A stretch of 59,755 nt of DNA from Spirochaetota bacterium (GTDB taxonomy: Bacteria; Spirochaetota; Spirochaetia; SPDA01; JAJSAL01), in the NCBI GenBank assembly GCA_024274705.1, contig JAJSAL010000198.1, forward strand, positions 1 to 59,755, given 5' to 3'. Made by a program: the position numbers and the translations under genes. A model generated the notes under the pieces. The model worked only from the letters and a program-made list of their open reading frames with translations. It did not search any database and had not been told where the DNA came from. The stretch's first letter is position 1. Each line of letters opens with the position of its first letter. Shown here one piece after another: positions 42,384 to 52,356 of the stretch.

Positions 42384-43683
42384 CCTCCGAAATCGGGAAG
42401 TTCAGCATCTTCCGGTGCCTTACGTTGTGGAGCCGCATGGCTACGTTCAGACCGAACCCGAACCTTATATTGTTCTGTCTGTGGCTGACGGTACGCCTTA
42501 CAATATGCGGCCAGGAGAAGTACGTTCTCCGCAATGACCGCATCTCTTCCCTGAATTCAGCACAACTGAACTGTTTGGGTTTGAACACGAGATTGTTGAT
42601 GTCGTAAAGATCCCAGTTTTTTGTAAGAATCCTGTTCTCCCTTTCCAGAAAAGCCGCAGTTTGCGTACCGGGGTAGGGTATAAGCATCCCCAGGGATGCG
42701 GCAATCAGGTCGATAGTAAGGAGGTTATCCAGGGATTCCCTTAAGGTATCCCTGTCGTCCCCGTCATTTCCGAACACCATGGTAGCCAGGACACTTATTC
42801 CGTGCTCTTTGAGCAGCCGGAGGGCTTCTTTCAATTCCGCCAGGTTGTTAAGGCTCTTATTGTACTTAGTAAATCCCTTGCGTGTTATATTCTCCAGTCC
42901 GATGAGAAGGCCGAAACATCCTGACTCTGAAGCCAGCTTAAGGAGTTCCTTATCCCCGGCAATGGAGATAGTGGACTGGGCAACCCACCTCTTTTTCATG
43001 GGAATCATTTCCCGGAACAGTTTTTTGGCGAATGTTTTATTGCTGATCACATTGTTGTCCACGAAAAACAGGAGATCGTTCTCTATGGATTCGATTTCCC
43101 TGAGGAGAGGTGTAAGGGGCCGGGTCCTTACTTTGTTTCCGTGCATGAGGCCGACGGAGCAGAATTCGCAGTGGTAGGGGCAGCCCCGGGTTGTTTCCAC
43201 GGTGCCAACGTCGAAGAAAAAACTTCTCCGTACAGGCATAACGGACCGCCTGGGGGGTGTGTAGTGCCGGAGGTCCAGGAACCGGGTTTGCTTGTACTTG
43301 TTTTTCAGTGTTCCCGATGTGGCATCCGAGAGGATAGAGCCCCACACCGATTCGCCCTCCCCGATGCATACCGCGTCACAGTGGAGGAGCGCTTCATCAG
43401 GGAGAACGGTGGGATGAATGCCTCCCATTACTACTTTGATTCCACGTTCTCTGAACCGGTCTGCGACTTCGTAACCCCGAAGTACGTTGTTGGTGGCGGC
43501 TGTGATGCCCACCAGGTCCCAGTTTTCGTCGAAGTCGACCGGGTCCATAGGTTCCTGCACGATGGTGACTTCCCACTCTTCCGGCGTCAGTCCTGCCAAC
43601 ACTCCAAGGGAGAGAGGCGGAATCCTGAAATTCCCCCTGAGTTCTGCGTGTTTGTTTGCCGGCTCAATGAGAAGCAACTTCAT
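42370..43683 (-). CDS. B12-binding-domain radical SAM protein
   Basis: A 437-residue paralogue of its neighbour. N-terminal B12-type domain (IPPLSLGVLAGLTP, VGITAATNN, VVMGGIHPTVLPDE) and radical SAM motif C168-x3-C172-x2-C175 in TRGCPYHCEFC. The same HxxTV-type B12 motif could not be located confidently, so real cobalamin binding is uncertain for both copies. The C-terminus is again basic (RRTVSHRQNNIRFGFGLNVAMRLHNVRHRK). First gene of the two-gene unit. Confidence 0.9.
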   Translation of the reverse strand: MKLLLIEPANKHAELRGNFRIPPLSLGVLAGLTPEEWEVTIVQEPMDPVDFDENWDLVGITAATNNVLRGYEVADRFRERGIKVVMGGIHPTVLPDEALLHCDAVCIGEGESVWGSILSDATSGTLKNKYKQTRFLDLRHYTPPRRSVMPVRRSFFFDVGTVETTRGCPYHCEFCSVGLMHGNKVRTRPLTPLLREIESIENDLLFFVDNNVISNKTFAKKLFREMIPMKKRWVAQSTISIAGDKELLKLASESGCFGLLIGLENITRKGFTKYNKSLNNLAELKEALRLLKEHGISVLATMVFGNDGDDRDTLRESLDNLLTIDLIAASLGMLIPYPGTQTAAFLERENRILTKNWDLYDINNLVFKPKQFSCAEFREEMRSLRRTYFSWPHIVRRTVSHRQNNIRFGFGLNVAMRLHNVRHRKMLNFPISEDELA

Positions 43684-43844
43684 GTGGTGATTTTTGCCTT
43701 ATTAGTGCCTGACATGCAGGTACAACCCATTCATTTCTGTTAATTGTAGATGAAATTGACTAAAATATACAAGGAATTGTTGAAAAAAAAGTTCCTCTCG
43801 CACATAATCATGGAATACAGTATGTTGTTTAGCAAGGAGAAAAC

Positions 43845-46800
43845 ATGGAACTGGGCCTTGGGATAGACATCGGTTCGATTTCGATTAATACGGTACTGTT
43901 GAACCGGGCTCAGGAATGTATCACTGAACGTTACGATTACTGCCACGGAAGGCCGTTTCATCTGCTCAAACAGATCCTCGAAGAGGTAACCAACCGGTAT
44001 GACCGGGAAGATATCGAACTCCTGGCATTTACCGGCACAGGAGGTGCTCTTGCAGCGAAGCTTGTGGGCGGAACCTTCGTGAACGAGATTATAGCCCAGT
44101 CCTCCGCAGTCAGCCGTTTATATCCGGAAGCGAGAACGGTCATTGAAATGGGTGGAGAGGATTCAAAGCTCATCTTTATGGATAACAAAGGAGAAGCTTC
44201 CTCCCTGAAAGATTTTGCCATGAACACTCTCTGTGCAGCCGGAACCGGGTCCTTTCTCGACCAGCAGGCGAAACGGATCGGCGTCTCCATTGAAAAGGAA
44301 TTCGGAGAATTAGCTCTCAAGTCGAAGGACCCTCCCCGGATAGCCGGCCGGTGCAGTGTATTCGCCAAGAGCGACATGATTCACCTTCAGCAGATTGCCA
44401 CTCCTCTCCACGACATCGTGGCGGGCCTCTGCCACGCGGTGGCGAGGAATTTTAAAAGCAACCTGGCCCGGGGGAAAGATGTGCCCCCTCCCATCCTTTT
44501 CCAGGGGGGAGTCGCTGCGAACGCAGGGATGGTCCAGGCCTTTCGTACTGTCCTGGATGTCACGGAGGATGAGTTTATCGTACCGGAACACCATGCATCC
44601 ATGGGTGCCCTGGGTGCGCTTTATTACCTCTTCAGCCATCCCGGGGAGACCCGGAATGGTTTCCGGGGTATGCAGGATCTGCAGGATTACCTGGAGGTGA
44701 GCCAGGGAAACGGATCTTCCCACGAAGCGCTCCACCTGCCGGCTGCGGCGTTCTGCAAAGATATCGGGGAGCTGCCTGATACCGGTGAGAGACTGGATGT
44801 CTACCTGGGTGTGGACGTGGGTTCCCTGAGCACGAACGTGGTACTCATCGACGGAGAGCATAACGTTATAGCCAGGAGATATCTTCCGACGGCGAGTAGG
44901 CCCATTGATGCTATACGGAGAGGGCTTGCGGAAATTCAGGACGAGGTGGGGCACCGGGTAACGGTCCGGGGGGTAGGAGCAACCGGTTCCGGAAGGTACC
45001 TGACAGGCGATTTTATCGGGGCGGATACCATCCGGAACGAGATCACAGCCCAGGCCACGGCTGCCGTGGATTATGACAGGGAAGTAGATACGATTTTCGA
45101 AATAGGGGGCCAGGATTCGAAATTCATCAGCCTGAATGGAGGGGTCGTGGTGGATTTCGAAATGAACAAGGTGTGCGCTGCAGGGACCGGTTCGTTTCTG
45201 GAGGAACAGGCTGAAAAGCTCGATGTGAAAATTGTAGAAGAATTCGGCGACATTGCCTTCTCTGCGGAAACCCCTTCCAAGCTGGGGGACAGGTGTACCG
45301 TTTTTATCGAATCGGACCTGAACTCTCATCAACAGAAAGGGGCTACCCGGGAAGACCTTATCGGAGGTCTTGCCTATTCGATCGTGTTGAATTATCTGCA
45401 GAAAGTTGTGGGGACCAAACGGGTAGGGAACCGGATATTTTTTCAGGGCGGTGTGGCTAACAACCGAGCGGTGGTTTCCGCCTTTGAAAAAGTGACAGGA
45501 AAACCGATTACCGTGCCGCCTCACTTCGATGTGACCGGGGCGATCGGTGCCGCAATTCTGGCACAGCGGGAAAGGAAAGGTAGAGAGACCCGGTTCAAAG
45601 GGTTCGATATCAGCACCATCCCCTTCAGTGTGGACAAGTTTACCTGCGAAGGGTGTTCGAACCAGTGTGAGATACGGCGAGTGCGGATCGAAGGGGAAAA
45701 GAAACCCCTCTTTTACGGCGGCCGGTGTGAAAAGTACGAGGTGGATGAACGAAAAGGAAAGGGGGACGGGATCCCGAACCTTTTCGAAGAGAGAACGGAG
45801 TTACTCCTAGACGGGTATACCCCGGAAGAACGGGATGGGCGGATCACCATCGGCATACCCCGGGGACTGATGATTTTTTATCAACAGTTCCCCTTCTGGA
45901 GGTCATTTTTCGAAAATCTCGGGTTCCGGGTGCTTCTTTCGGATCCGACAGACCGGAAAACCGTGACCCGGTCCCTGGAAATGCTCAGCGCTGAAGTCTG
46001 TTTACCCGTGGAAGTGATGTTCGGCCATGTCCGGAACCTTCTGGACCGGGGTGCGGATTATATTTTTATTCCCTTTATTATCAACTCCCCGGCGGAAGAG
46101 GACAATCCTACCATCAATTACAACTGTCCCTGGGTCCAGTCCTACCCGTTTATGATACGGGCAGCCTTAAGGGACGAGGAAGTAAGGAAACAGCTGCTTA
46201 TCCCGGACCTGCAGTTCCGGTATTCCGACCGCCTGCTGGTACAGGGACTTACCGGCTGTTTTGGAAAACGGTTTTCTTTTTCCCGGGCCAGGATTGCCAG
46301 GGCGGTGAAGCATGCGTTTACTGTCCAGAAACGGTTCGAAAACCGGACAGCGGCCCGGGGCAGAGAGGTGCTGAAACACCTGCCGGATGATGTTACACCG
46401 GTGGTACTCATCGGCAGACCCTACAATACCGGCGACCCGGAACTGAACCTCCGGCTGGTGGAAAAACTGATGCAGCTCCAGTGCCTTCCCATACCTTTAG
46501 ATTATCTTCCCCTGGCATCTGAAACCGTATTCGACGATTACCCGATGATGTACTGGCCGAACGGACAGAACATCCTGAAAACGGCGAAAATCATTGCCCG
46601 GGATCCCCGGCTGCAGGCAGCATACCTAGGCAATTTCCGGTGCGGTCCGGATTCGTTTCTCCATCATTTTGTGCGGAAAGAGATGGACGGAAAACCCTAT
46701 CTTCAGCTCGAAGTGGATGAACATTCCGCCGATGCAGGCATGATAACCCGGTGTGAAGCTTTTTTGGACAGTCTGAAAGGGTACGCAAAGAACCTTGCCG

Positions 46801-48083
46801 GCACCCCGGTAAAAGCCGGAGACCAGGTGATAAACACGGTACCCCGGGGAACAGGGAACCGGGTGCTCTATATTCCCTACATGAACGATACAGCTCATCT
46901 CCTTTCCGCGGCAGCCAGGAGCTGCGGTACTGAATCGGAAGTGCTCCCCATGCAGGACCATCACGATCTGGACCTGGGAAGGAAATACACCTCCGGCAGA
47001 GAATGTTTTCCCATGATCTGTACCACCGGAAGTTTTTTGAAAAAAATCATGGAACCAGGATTCGTACCGGAAGGGGCGAGTTTTTTCATGCCCGATCACA
47101 ACGGTCCCTGCAGGTTCGGCCAGTACCGGAAACTGCAGCGCATCATCTTCGATGATCTTGGGTATGGAGAGGTTACCATTGTCTCTCCGTCCAACGCAAA
47201 TTCCTATAACAGTGTAAGCGGAGGTAACGGGAACAGTTTCCGGATCACCGCATGGAAAGGCATCGTGATAGCGGATTTACTCCGTAAGCTGAAGCAGGAG
47301 AAGCTTCCCTACGAATGGGACGAAGGAGCAACCGAAGAAATATACCGGTACTGGCTGGACAAAGCCATCGAGTCCTGCGAAAACGGAGCGAAAGATATTT
47401 ATGCTGTTATGGGACAGGCCGCCCGGACATTTTCAGAGATCAAAACCAGGGATATACCCAGGAAACCTCTCGTTGCCGTTATCGGCGAGATATTTATGCG
47501 GGACAACCCCTTCTGCAGCGGTTATATCGTTCAGAGGCTGGAGGCCCTTGGTGCCGAGACCATTATAGCGCCGGTATCGGAATGGATCGATTATGCAACG
47601 TACCGGTATTTCCGGGACAGTGTATGGAAACGGGATATCGGAGGACTCCTTAAATCGTTTATTACCCGGAAAATCCAGAACGTCACAGCCCGGAAGCTTG
47701 AGAGGGAAATCGAGGAATGGGCTGATATGGATCTTCTTCTTCACCTTGAGGAAATACTGGCCAATTCCAATGAGTTCATACACATGCACTACGATGGAGA
47801 CCCTCCTATGGCAATAGGAGCTGCATCGGGTCTCGCTATGCGGGGTATTTCCGGTATAGCCAATATTCTTCCCTTCACCTGTCAGCCCGGTACCCTTATT
47901 ATCTCCGTCTCCTCCATGCTCAGGGAAAAACACGGTGATATCCCCTGGGTGGATATCGCCTATGACGGCCAGGAGGATACCGGGTTGGAAACAAGGCTCC
48001 AGGCTTTCATGTACCAGACCCGGGAATTTGTAAAAAACCTCCGTGGTGCCGGGAGTCCACAGGCGGTGAGCTTACGGAGGTGA
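43845..48083 (+). CDS. BcrAD/BadFG/HgdC-type activase fused to DUF2229/HgdB-like domain
   Basis: A 1412-residue protein. Two ASKHA ATPase domains in tandem: residues about 3-275 (LGIDIGSISINTV, EMGGEDSKLI, CAAGTGSFLDQQA) and 320-575 (LGVDVGSLSTNVV, EIGGQDSKFI, CAAGTGSFLEEQA). Each keeps the cluster-ligand cysteines in CAAGTGSF and R-C-[ST]-VF. A DUF2229 region follows (from FTCEGCSNQCEIRR), then a HgdB-like part (GRPYNTGDPELN; AVIGEIFMRDNPFCSGYI). Simpler relatives drive ATP-dependent one-electron reduction of 2-hydroxyacyl-CoA dehydratase or benzoyl-CoA reductase. Here no such enzyme gene is adjacent. ATG with AAGGAG upstream. The electron acceptor is unknown. Confidence 0.92.
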   Translation: MELGLGIDIGSISINTVLLNRAQECITERYDYCHGRPFHLLKQILEEVTNRYDREDIELLAFTGTGGALAAKLVGGTFVNEIIAQSSAVSRLYPEARTVIEMGGEDSKLIFMDNKGEASSLKDFAMNTLCAAGTGSFLDQQAKRIGVSIEKEFGELALKSKDPPRIAGRCSVFAKSDMIHLQQIATPLHDIVAGLCHAVARNFKSNLARGKDVPPPILFQGGVAANAGMVQAFRTVLDVTEDEFIVPEHHASMGALGALYYLFSHPGETRNGFRGMQDLQDYLEVSQGNGSSHEALHLPAAAFCKDIGELPDTGERLDVYLGVDVGSLSTNVVLIDGEHNVIARRYLPTASRPIDAIRRGLAEIQDEVGHRVTVRGVGATGSGRYLTGDFIGADTIRNEITAQATAAVDYDREVDTIFEIGGQDSKFISLNGGVVVDFEMNKVCAAGTGSFLEEQAEKLDVKIVEEFGDIAFSAETPSKLGDRCTVFIESDLNSHQQKGATREDLIGGLAYSIVLNYLQKVVGTKRVGNRIFFQGGVANNRAVVSAFEKVTGKPITVPPHFDVTGAIGAAILAQRERKGRETRFKGFDISTIPFSVDKFTCEGCSNQCEIRRVRIEGEKKPLFYGGRCEKYEVDERKGKGDGIPNLFEERTELLLDGYTPEERDGRITIGIPRGLMIFYQQFPFWRSFFENLGFRVLLSDPTDRKTVTRSLEMLSAEVCLPVEVMFGHVRNLLDRGADYIFIPFIINSPAEEDNPTINYNCPWVQSYPFMIRAALRDEEVRKQLLIPDLQFRYSDRLLVQGLTGCFGKRFSFSRARIARAVKHAFTVQKRFENRTAARGREVLKHLPDDVTPVVLIGRPYNTGDPELNLRLVEKLMQLQCLPIPLDYLPLASETVFDDYPMMYWPNGQNILKTAKIIARDPRLQAAYLGNFRCGPDSFLHHFVRKEMDGKPYLQLEVDEHSADAGMITRCEAFLDSLKGYAKNLAGTPVKAGDQVINTVPRGTGNRVLYIPYMNDTAHLLSAAARSCGTESEVLPMQDHHDLDLGRKYTSGRECFPMICTTGSFLKKIMEPGFVPEGASFFMPDHNGPCRFGQYRKLQRIIFDDLGYGEVTIVSPSNANSYNSVSGGNGNSFRITAWKGIVIADLLRKLKQEKLPYEWDEGATEEIYRYWLDKAIESCENGAKDIYAVMGQAARTFSEIKTRDIPRKPLVAVIGEIFMRDNPFCSGYIVQRLEALGAETIIAPVSEWIDYATYRYFRDSVWKRDIGGLLKSFITRKIQNVTARKLEREIEEWADMDLLLHLEEILANSNEFIHMHYDGDPPMAIGAASGLAMRGISGIANILPFTCQPGTLIISVSSMLREKHGDIPWVDIAYDGQEDTGLETRLQAFMYQTREFVKNLRGAGSPQAVSLRR

Positions 48084-48101
48084 ATGGAATTATTTCGACA
48101 A

Positions 48102-48123
48102 GACCGGTAAATCTATCCCGGTC
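48102..48123. terminator. Weak hairpin between convergent activase and arsC genes
   Basis: GACCGG pairs with CCGGTC across a 10-base loop in the 48-base convergent gap. No T-run on either side, so terminator function is only possible. Confidence 0.3.
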
Positions 48124-48131
48124 CTGGCTGA

Positions 48132-48557
48132 TTATAGTGCATCCGGGAGGGTCTCGATGAAACCCCGGATTTCATCTCTTACCCTGCGGTAATGGGACAG
48201 GATATCCTCTTCGGTTTTCGCGTCTGTCGCCAGCTTAGGTGGGTCGTCGAATCCGTGGTGAACAATCCGTGTTTTTGCAGGAAAGTAGGGGCAGTTTGTG
48301 TCCGCATCACTGCATACGGTAACCACGTAATCGAAATCCTGCAGGGGAAGTTCCCTCGTGGTCTTACTGGTGTGACCGGAGATGTCAATCCCGGATTCTG
48401 CCATGACCTGCAGGGCCTTCGGGTTGAGACCGTGCTTTTCTATTCCTGCCGAATAGGGGTCCAGCACATCCCCTTTCAGTGCCCTTGCCCAACCCTCAGC
48501 CATCTGGCTGCGGCATGAGTTTCCCGTGCAGAGGAAGAGAATCGTGATTTTTCCCAC
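48132..48557 (-). CDS. arsC: Thioredoxin-coupled arsenate reductase
   Basis: A 141-residue low-molecular-weight phosphatase-fold arsenate reductase that converts arsenate to arsenite. The phosphatase loop is LCTGNSCRSQMAEGW (C10, C15, R16). The redox triad is complete: C10, C82 (VVTVCSDAD) and C89 (NCPYF), the Staphylococcus pI258 type. GTG start, 4 bases after the ArsR stop, so they form an operon. It works with the divergent Acr3 exporter. Confidence 0.92.
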   Translation of the reverse strand: MGKITILFLCTGNSCRSQMAEGWARALKGDVLDPYSAGIEKHGLNPKALQVMAESGIDISGHTSKTTRELPLQDFDYVVTVCSDADTNCPYFPAKTRIVHHGFDDPPKLATDAKTEEDILSHYRRVRDEIRGFIETLPDAL

Positions 48558-48561
48558 AATG

Positions 48562-48885
48562 CTACTCCTGAATTGATGCTGAAAGCCGTGCAGCTTTACT
48601 TTTAATAATCGATTCCAGACAATGAATGAAATTAATAATACATGGACATGTTAAATGATAGTATACGTTCTGCCCCTCCTTCCTGTCTTCAACAATGCCG
48701 GCATTTTTTAATACTGCCAGATGCTTGGAAATCGTGGAAGTATCTGCACCGATCATCTTCGTCAGCTCACTTACACAATGGTCCTGTTCCGACAGTTTTT
48801 CTACTATGAATTCCCTGGTAGGGTGGGCCAATGCCTTGAGAATACGGGCACGCTCTGTACTCCTGGAGGTTTCGTTGTCAGTCAT
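48562..48885 (-). CDS. arsR: ArsR-family arsenic-responsive repressor
   Basis: A 107-residue winged-helix repressor: ALAHPTREFIVEKLSEQDHCVSELTKMIGADTS(T)ISKHLAVL is the helix-turn-helix region. Candidate arsenite-binding cysteines are in YYHLTCPCIINFIHC near the C-terminus, rather than the classical ELCVCDL in the alpha-3 helix, where here only one Cys (DHCVSEL) is present. This placement resembles ArsR variants with C-terminal cysteines. Divergent from acr3, with a perfect 7-bp inverted repeat over the acr3 promoter. Confidence 0.88.
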   Translation of the reverse strand: MTDNETSRSTERARILKALAHPTREFIVEKLSEQDHCVSELTKMIGADTSTISKHLAVLKNAGIVEDRKEGQNVYYHLTCPCIINFIHCLESIIKSKAARLSASIQE

Positions 48886-48928
48886 TACGCCACTATTACC
48901 TGTCTTTCGTTAAAAATCAACCTTTCTC

Positions 48929-48957
48929 TTGACAACATTTGGTTGTTTGGCTATTTT
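48929..48957 (+). promoter_or_regulatory. acr3 promoter
   Basis: TTGACA, 17-base spacer, TATTTT, about 33 bases before the acr3 start. Confidence 0.65.
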
Positions 48958-48964
48958 ACCAAAT
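48937..48964. promoter_or_regulatory. Candidate ArsR operator
   Basis: Perfect inverted repeat ATTTGGT (48937-48943) and ACCAAAT (48958-48964) with a 14-base centre, spanning the acr3 -10 box in the divergent gap. Confidence 0.6.
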
Positions 48965-48989
48965 AAAATACTATACGGGGGATGTGTTT

Positions 48990-50090
48990 ATGGGGCAAGA
49001 ACCGGTTATTCGACTGAGTATCTTCGAGAAATACCTCACTGTCTGGGTAATACTGTGCATTGGTATCGGCATAACCCTGGGGAAGCTGGCTCCGGGTATT
49101 GCGGTTAAACTCGATGCCATGTCTGTGTATCAGGTGTCTATCCCTATTGCAATATGCCTTTTTTTCATAATGTATCCCATCATGGTGAAGATCGATTTTT
49201 CAGAAGTGATCAAAGCAGGGCAGACACCTAAACCGGTACTCATGACCCTGGGCATCAACTGGCTGATTAAACCGTTTACCATGTATCTCTTTGCAACCCT
49301 TTTCCTTGGGGTTCTTTTCAGAAAGTTTCTGCCGGGAACAGAGATTGTGAAGTCCGGCGTGGAAGTGGAGCTCTGGAGGAGTTACGTTTCCGGTGCTATC
49401 CTTTTAGGTATTGCTCCCTGTACGGCCATGGTGCTTATGTGGAGTTACCTGGCACGAGGCAATGGGGGACTGACCCTGGTTATGGTTGCCGTCAATTCAC
49501 TCACCATGCTCTTTCTCTATGCGCCTTTAGGCGGGCTCCTCCTGGGTGTGAATGCCATGCCCATACCATGGCAGACGATGATTCTATCGGTGGGTATCTA
49601 CGTTGCACTCCCCCTTGTGGCTGGGTATTTTTCACGGAAGGTGATACTGAAGCGGAAAGGGTTGGAATGGTTTAAGGGGCAATTTCTCCAGGTGCTTACT
49701 CCTGTAAGCACCGTGGCCCTCCTGGTAACCCTGGTTCTTTTGTTCTCCTTTAAGGGGGAGATTATTGTAGCCAATCCGTTAACCATTTTCTGGATCGCCG
49801 TACCGCTGTTTATCCAGACGATAGTGATGTTTGTGTTGGGCTACTTCGTCCTGTCCCGGATACTGAAGCTTTCCTACCGGGACGCCGCCCCGGCATCCAT
49901 GATCGGAGCTTCGAATCATTTCGAAGTCGCTATAGCAACATCCACCATGCTGTTCGGTCTTTCATCCGGAGCTTCCCTGGCAACTGTCGTGGGGGTGCTT
50001 ATCGAAGTACCGGTAATGCTCATGCTCGTGGGTATCTGTAAACGTACGGAACTGATGTTCAGCCCTACCCGGCGGTTCCCCGAAACCTAA
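48990..50090 (+). CDS. acr3: Arsenite efflux permease, ACR3 family
   Basis: A 366-residue inner-membrane protein with about ten spans. Family marks are the conserved cysteine in [21 protein letters not shown], which binds arsenite, [19 protein letters not shown] in span 2 and [13 protein letters not shown] with a conserved glutamate. Exports arsenite using the proton motive force. The ATG at 48990 follows GGGGGATG; the frame extends upstream to 48939 through the operator, which is not believable as coding. Divergent from arsR-arsC. Confidence 0.94.
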   Translation: MGQEPVIRLSIFEKYLTVWVILCIGIGITLGKLAPGIAVKLDAMSVYQVSIPIAICLFFIMYPIMVKIDFSEVIKAGQTPKPVLMTLGINWLIKPFTMYLFATLFLGVLFRKFLPGTEIVKSGVEVELWRSYVSGAILLGIAPCTAMVLMWSYLARGNGGLTLVMVAVNSLTMLFLYAPLGGLLLGVNAMPIPWQTMILSVGIYVALPLVAGYFSRKVILKRKGLEWFKGQFLQVLTPVSTVALLVTLVLLFSFKGEIIVANPLTIFWIAVPLFIQTIVMFVLGYFVLSRILKLSYRDAAPASMIGASNHFEVAIATSTMLFGLSSGASLATVVGVLIEVPVMLMLVGICKRTELMFSPTRRFPET

Positions 50091-50249
50091 GGGAAGTCTA
50101 TGAGGAGTTGCTCCAGGTTTGTCCTGGTGTCCCTGACAGGTGCATGATTGAAACTGAAGCGGATTGATCCGTGTCTTTGTGCAGTGCAGGAGACGGAAGT
50201 CTGGTTTTACCCTTTATTTCTCATAGCAGAAGTGGTAAACTATTAATCA

Positions 50250-50687
50250 ATGAAAACGAAATCAGATTTTCCGAGTATCAATACACGCAGGCCGGAGGGG
50301 CAAAAGCCGGAAGGGACTCCCTACAGGATCCTTCTGGTGGATGATTCCATGTTTGTGCGGAAACAGCTTTCACAAATCCTTACCTCTGAAGGATTTGAGA
50401 TAGCCGGTGAGGCACCTGACGGTGTCGAAGGACTGGAAAGGTATAAAGAACTCCACCCCAATGTGGATGCGGTTACCATGGATATAACCATGCCGAAAAT
50501 GGACGGTGTAACCTGTCTAGGGAAGATACTCGAATTCGACAAAGACGCCCGGATTGTTATGATAAGCGCCCTGGGCAAGCAGGATCTTGTAAAAAAATCA
50601 ATCCTTTTGGGTGCAAAGAATTACATCGTCAAACCTTTAGACCGGAAGAAAGTGTTAGAGCGGATTGTTTCTGCAATAAAAGGATAA
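50250..50687 (+). CDS. Single-domain response regulator (CheY-like)
   Basis: A 145-residue receiver domain with a 25-residue N-terminal extension. Acidic pair DD at 31-32, phospho-accepting D78 in AVTMDITMPKMDG, T/S in MISALGK and lysine in IVKPLDRKK are all present. No output domain. Along with the receiver at 52357 it brackets a PAS histidine kinase, so these form a phosphorelay module. The 158-base gap before it has no gene. Confidence 0.9.
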   Translation: MKTKSDFPSINTRRPEGQKPEGTPYRILLVDDSMFVRKQLSQILTSEGFEIAGEAPDGVEGLERYKELHPNVDAVTMDITMPKMDGVTCLGKILEFDKDARIVMISALGKQDLVKKSILLGAKNYIVKPLDRKKVLERIVSAIKG

Positions 50688-50791
50688 AGAGCGAGTCCGC
50701 ATCATTCCCCGGCGGCACAGGGCGCACAAGCAGCCAGTATAGCTTTAAAATGTATAGAAACTACAATATGAGTTGATTTTTACACTATTAA

Positions 50792-50810
50792 ATACCATCA
50801 TTTATGGTAT
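50792..50810 (+). repeat. Perfect 7-bp inverted repeat at kinase start
   Basis: ATACCAT (50792-50798) and ATGGTAT (50804-50810) with a 5-base loop. The hairpin covers the kinase ATG at 50809 and may limit translation. Confidence 0.45.
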
Positions 50811-52305
50811 GGTCACTATTCTTGCGGCCCTCCTTGATGGTCTGGAAAAGGAGAAATTATCTTCAGTACTCGCCGGGGAAGGCGGGGATGTTGAACTGCT
50901 CTATCTGGATTCCCTTGCCGATCTGGATAACATTCTCGAGACCCGTGATGTGGATATTATCCTTCTGGATTTCCAGTATCAGAACGGTGCCCTTGCCGAC
51001 TGGCTTTCTCTGTGGCCTCTTCCGTATATTATCATAGCATCTGTAGAAGAAACGGACCGGCTGGAAGGAACATTGAAAGATGAAACCAGTTCCTTTATCA
51101 TCCGGGAACCATCCTTAAGGTATCTCGAGGTAATACCCCTGGTAGTCAGGAAGGTTCTGTATTATCGTGAACTTGCAGACATTCAGAACAGGCACCTGCA
51201 GTTGAGTGAGCGGCGCTATCTGGAACTCGTCCAGGCCCTGCCGGATGTGGTATATCACATTGATGAGCACGGGGAATTCCAGTTCATCAACGATTCGGTG
51301 AAGATGCTCGGCTACGAGCCCATCGAACTTATCGGAAGACATTTCACGGAGATTATCGATGCTGAAGAGGCCGACAAGGTGAGCAGGTGTGTTGTTCTGA
51401 AAGAATTGCAAGGCAGAAGCACCGGGGCGGAGAATGCACCGAAATTATTTGATGAGAGGAGGTCCGGAAGCAGAAAAACGAGCAATCTTCTGGTAAAACT
51501 GAAAAAGAAAAATGGGGACGAATCCGGAAGGAAAATCCTTGGGTCAATCATTTCGTATGGAGAAGTGAGTTCCGTCGGGTTTAGCGAAGCCGAAAGTAAA
51601 GAGGCGGGCAGGGGAACTGTCGGGATTATCCGGGATGTTACAGAAAAGGTTGAGAAGGAAAAGCTCCTGAAAAATTCCCTGGAAGAAAAGACTATCCTGC
51701 TGCGTGAGATTCACCACCGGGTGAAGAACAATCTGCAGATCATCCTGAGTCTCCTCAATCTGCATTCCCATGAGTTCAAGGAAACGGGTCCGCCCTCCAT
51801 ACTGCGGGAAATCGAATCGGAAATCCATTCCATGGCAATGGTCCATGATCAGCTCTGCCATTCGGAGTCCCTAGGCAGGATCGATATGCAGGAGTACATT
51901 GAAACTCTATCCCACCGGTTATGCGATATTTACGATTTCGACAGCAGCCGCATCACCTATACTATTTCGGCGAAAGATATCTTTCTGAAACTGGAAAAGG
52001 CAACACCTGTGGGACTTATCATCAATGAACTCGTGTCCAACGCCCTTAAATATGCGTTTACAGAACAGAAAATGGGAACGATGCTTGTCGAATTTGCGAA
52101 TGATTCCGACGGGTACTTTACACTGCTGATAAAAGATGATGGAACCGGTTTTTCATCCTTGCTGCGAAAGTCCGAATGGATGAATATAGGGCTCCAGCTG
52201 GTCGAACTGCTGGTAGATCAGCTGGAAGGGACGGTCCGGTATGAAAACGACAATGGGGCCTCTATACGAATCCGCATTCCGGAAGGTGTGTTAACAGGTA
52301 CGTGA
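50809..52305 (+). CDS. Sensor histidine kinase with receiver-like and PAS domains (HisKA_2 type)
   Basis: A 498-residue soluble kinase. N-terminal 120 residues resemble a receiver ([10 protein letters not shown] holds the aspartate position); a PAS domain follows ([29 protein letters not shown], about 155-280); then an HWE/HisKA_2 dimerisation region with the phospho-accepting histidine in [22 protein letters not shown], and HATPase with the N-box [17 protein letters not shown] and DDGTGF. All catalytic motifs look intact. An earlier in-frame TTG at 50773 is possible; neither start has a clear ribosome-binding site. It probably phosphorylates the flanking single-domain receivers. Confidence 0.88.
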   Translation: MVTILAALLDGLEKEKLSSVLAGEGGDVELLYLDSLADLDNILETRDVDIILLDFQYQNGALADWLSLWPLPYIIIASVEETDRLEGTLKDETSSFIIREPSLRYLEVIPLVVRKVLYYRELADIQNRHLQLSERRYLELVQALPDVVYHIDEHGEFQFINDSVKMLGYEPIELIGRHFTEIIDAEEADKVSRCVVLKELQGRSTGAENAPKLFDERRSGSRKTSNLLVKLKKKNGDESGRKILGSIISYGEVSSVGFSEAESKEAGRGTVGIIRDVTEKVEKEKLLKNSLEEKTILLREIHHRVKNNLQIILSLLNLHSHEFKETGPPSILREIESEIHSMAMVHDQLCHSESLGRIDMQEYIETLSHRLCDIYDFDSSRITYTISAKDIFLKLEKATPVGLIINELVSNALKYAFTEQKMGTMLVEFANDSDGYFTLLIKDDGTGFSSLLRKSEWMNIGLQLVELLVDQLEGTVRYENDNGASIRIRIPEGVLTGT

Positions 52306-52356
52306 CAAAAAAGCGTAGTTGTATATACTCTTAGCATTATTGATGACGGAGGAATC

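Noticed and set aside
44310-45524. Long minus-strand frame (404 codons) inside the giant activase gene
   Set aside because: Antisense shadow of a strongly conserved ATPase domain; the protein is His/Pro/Arg rich and unlike any family.
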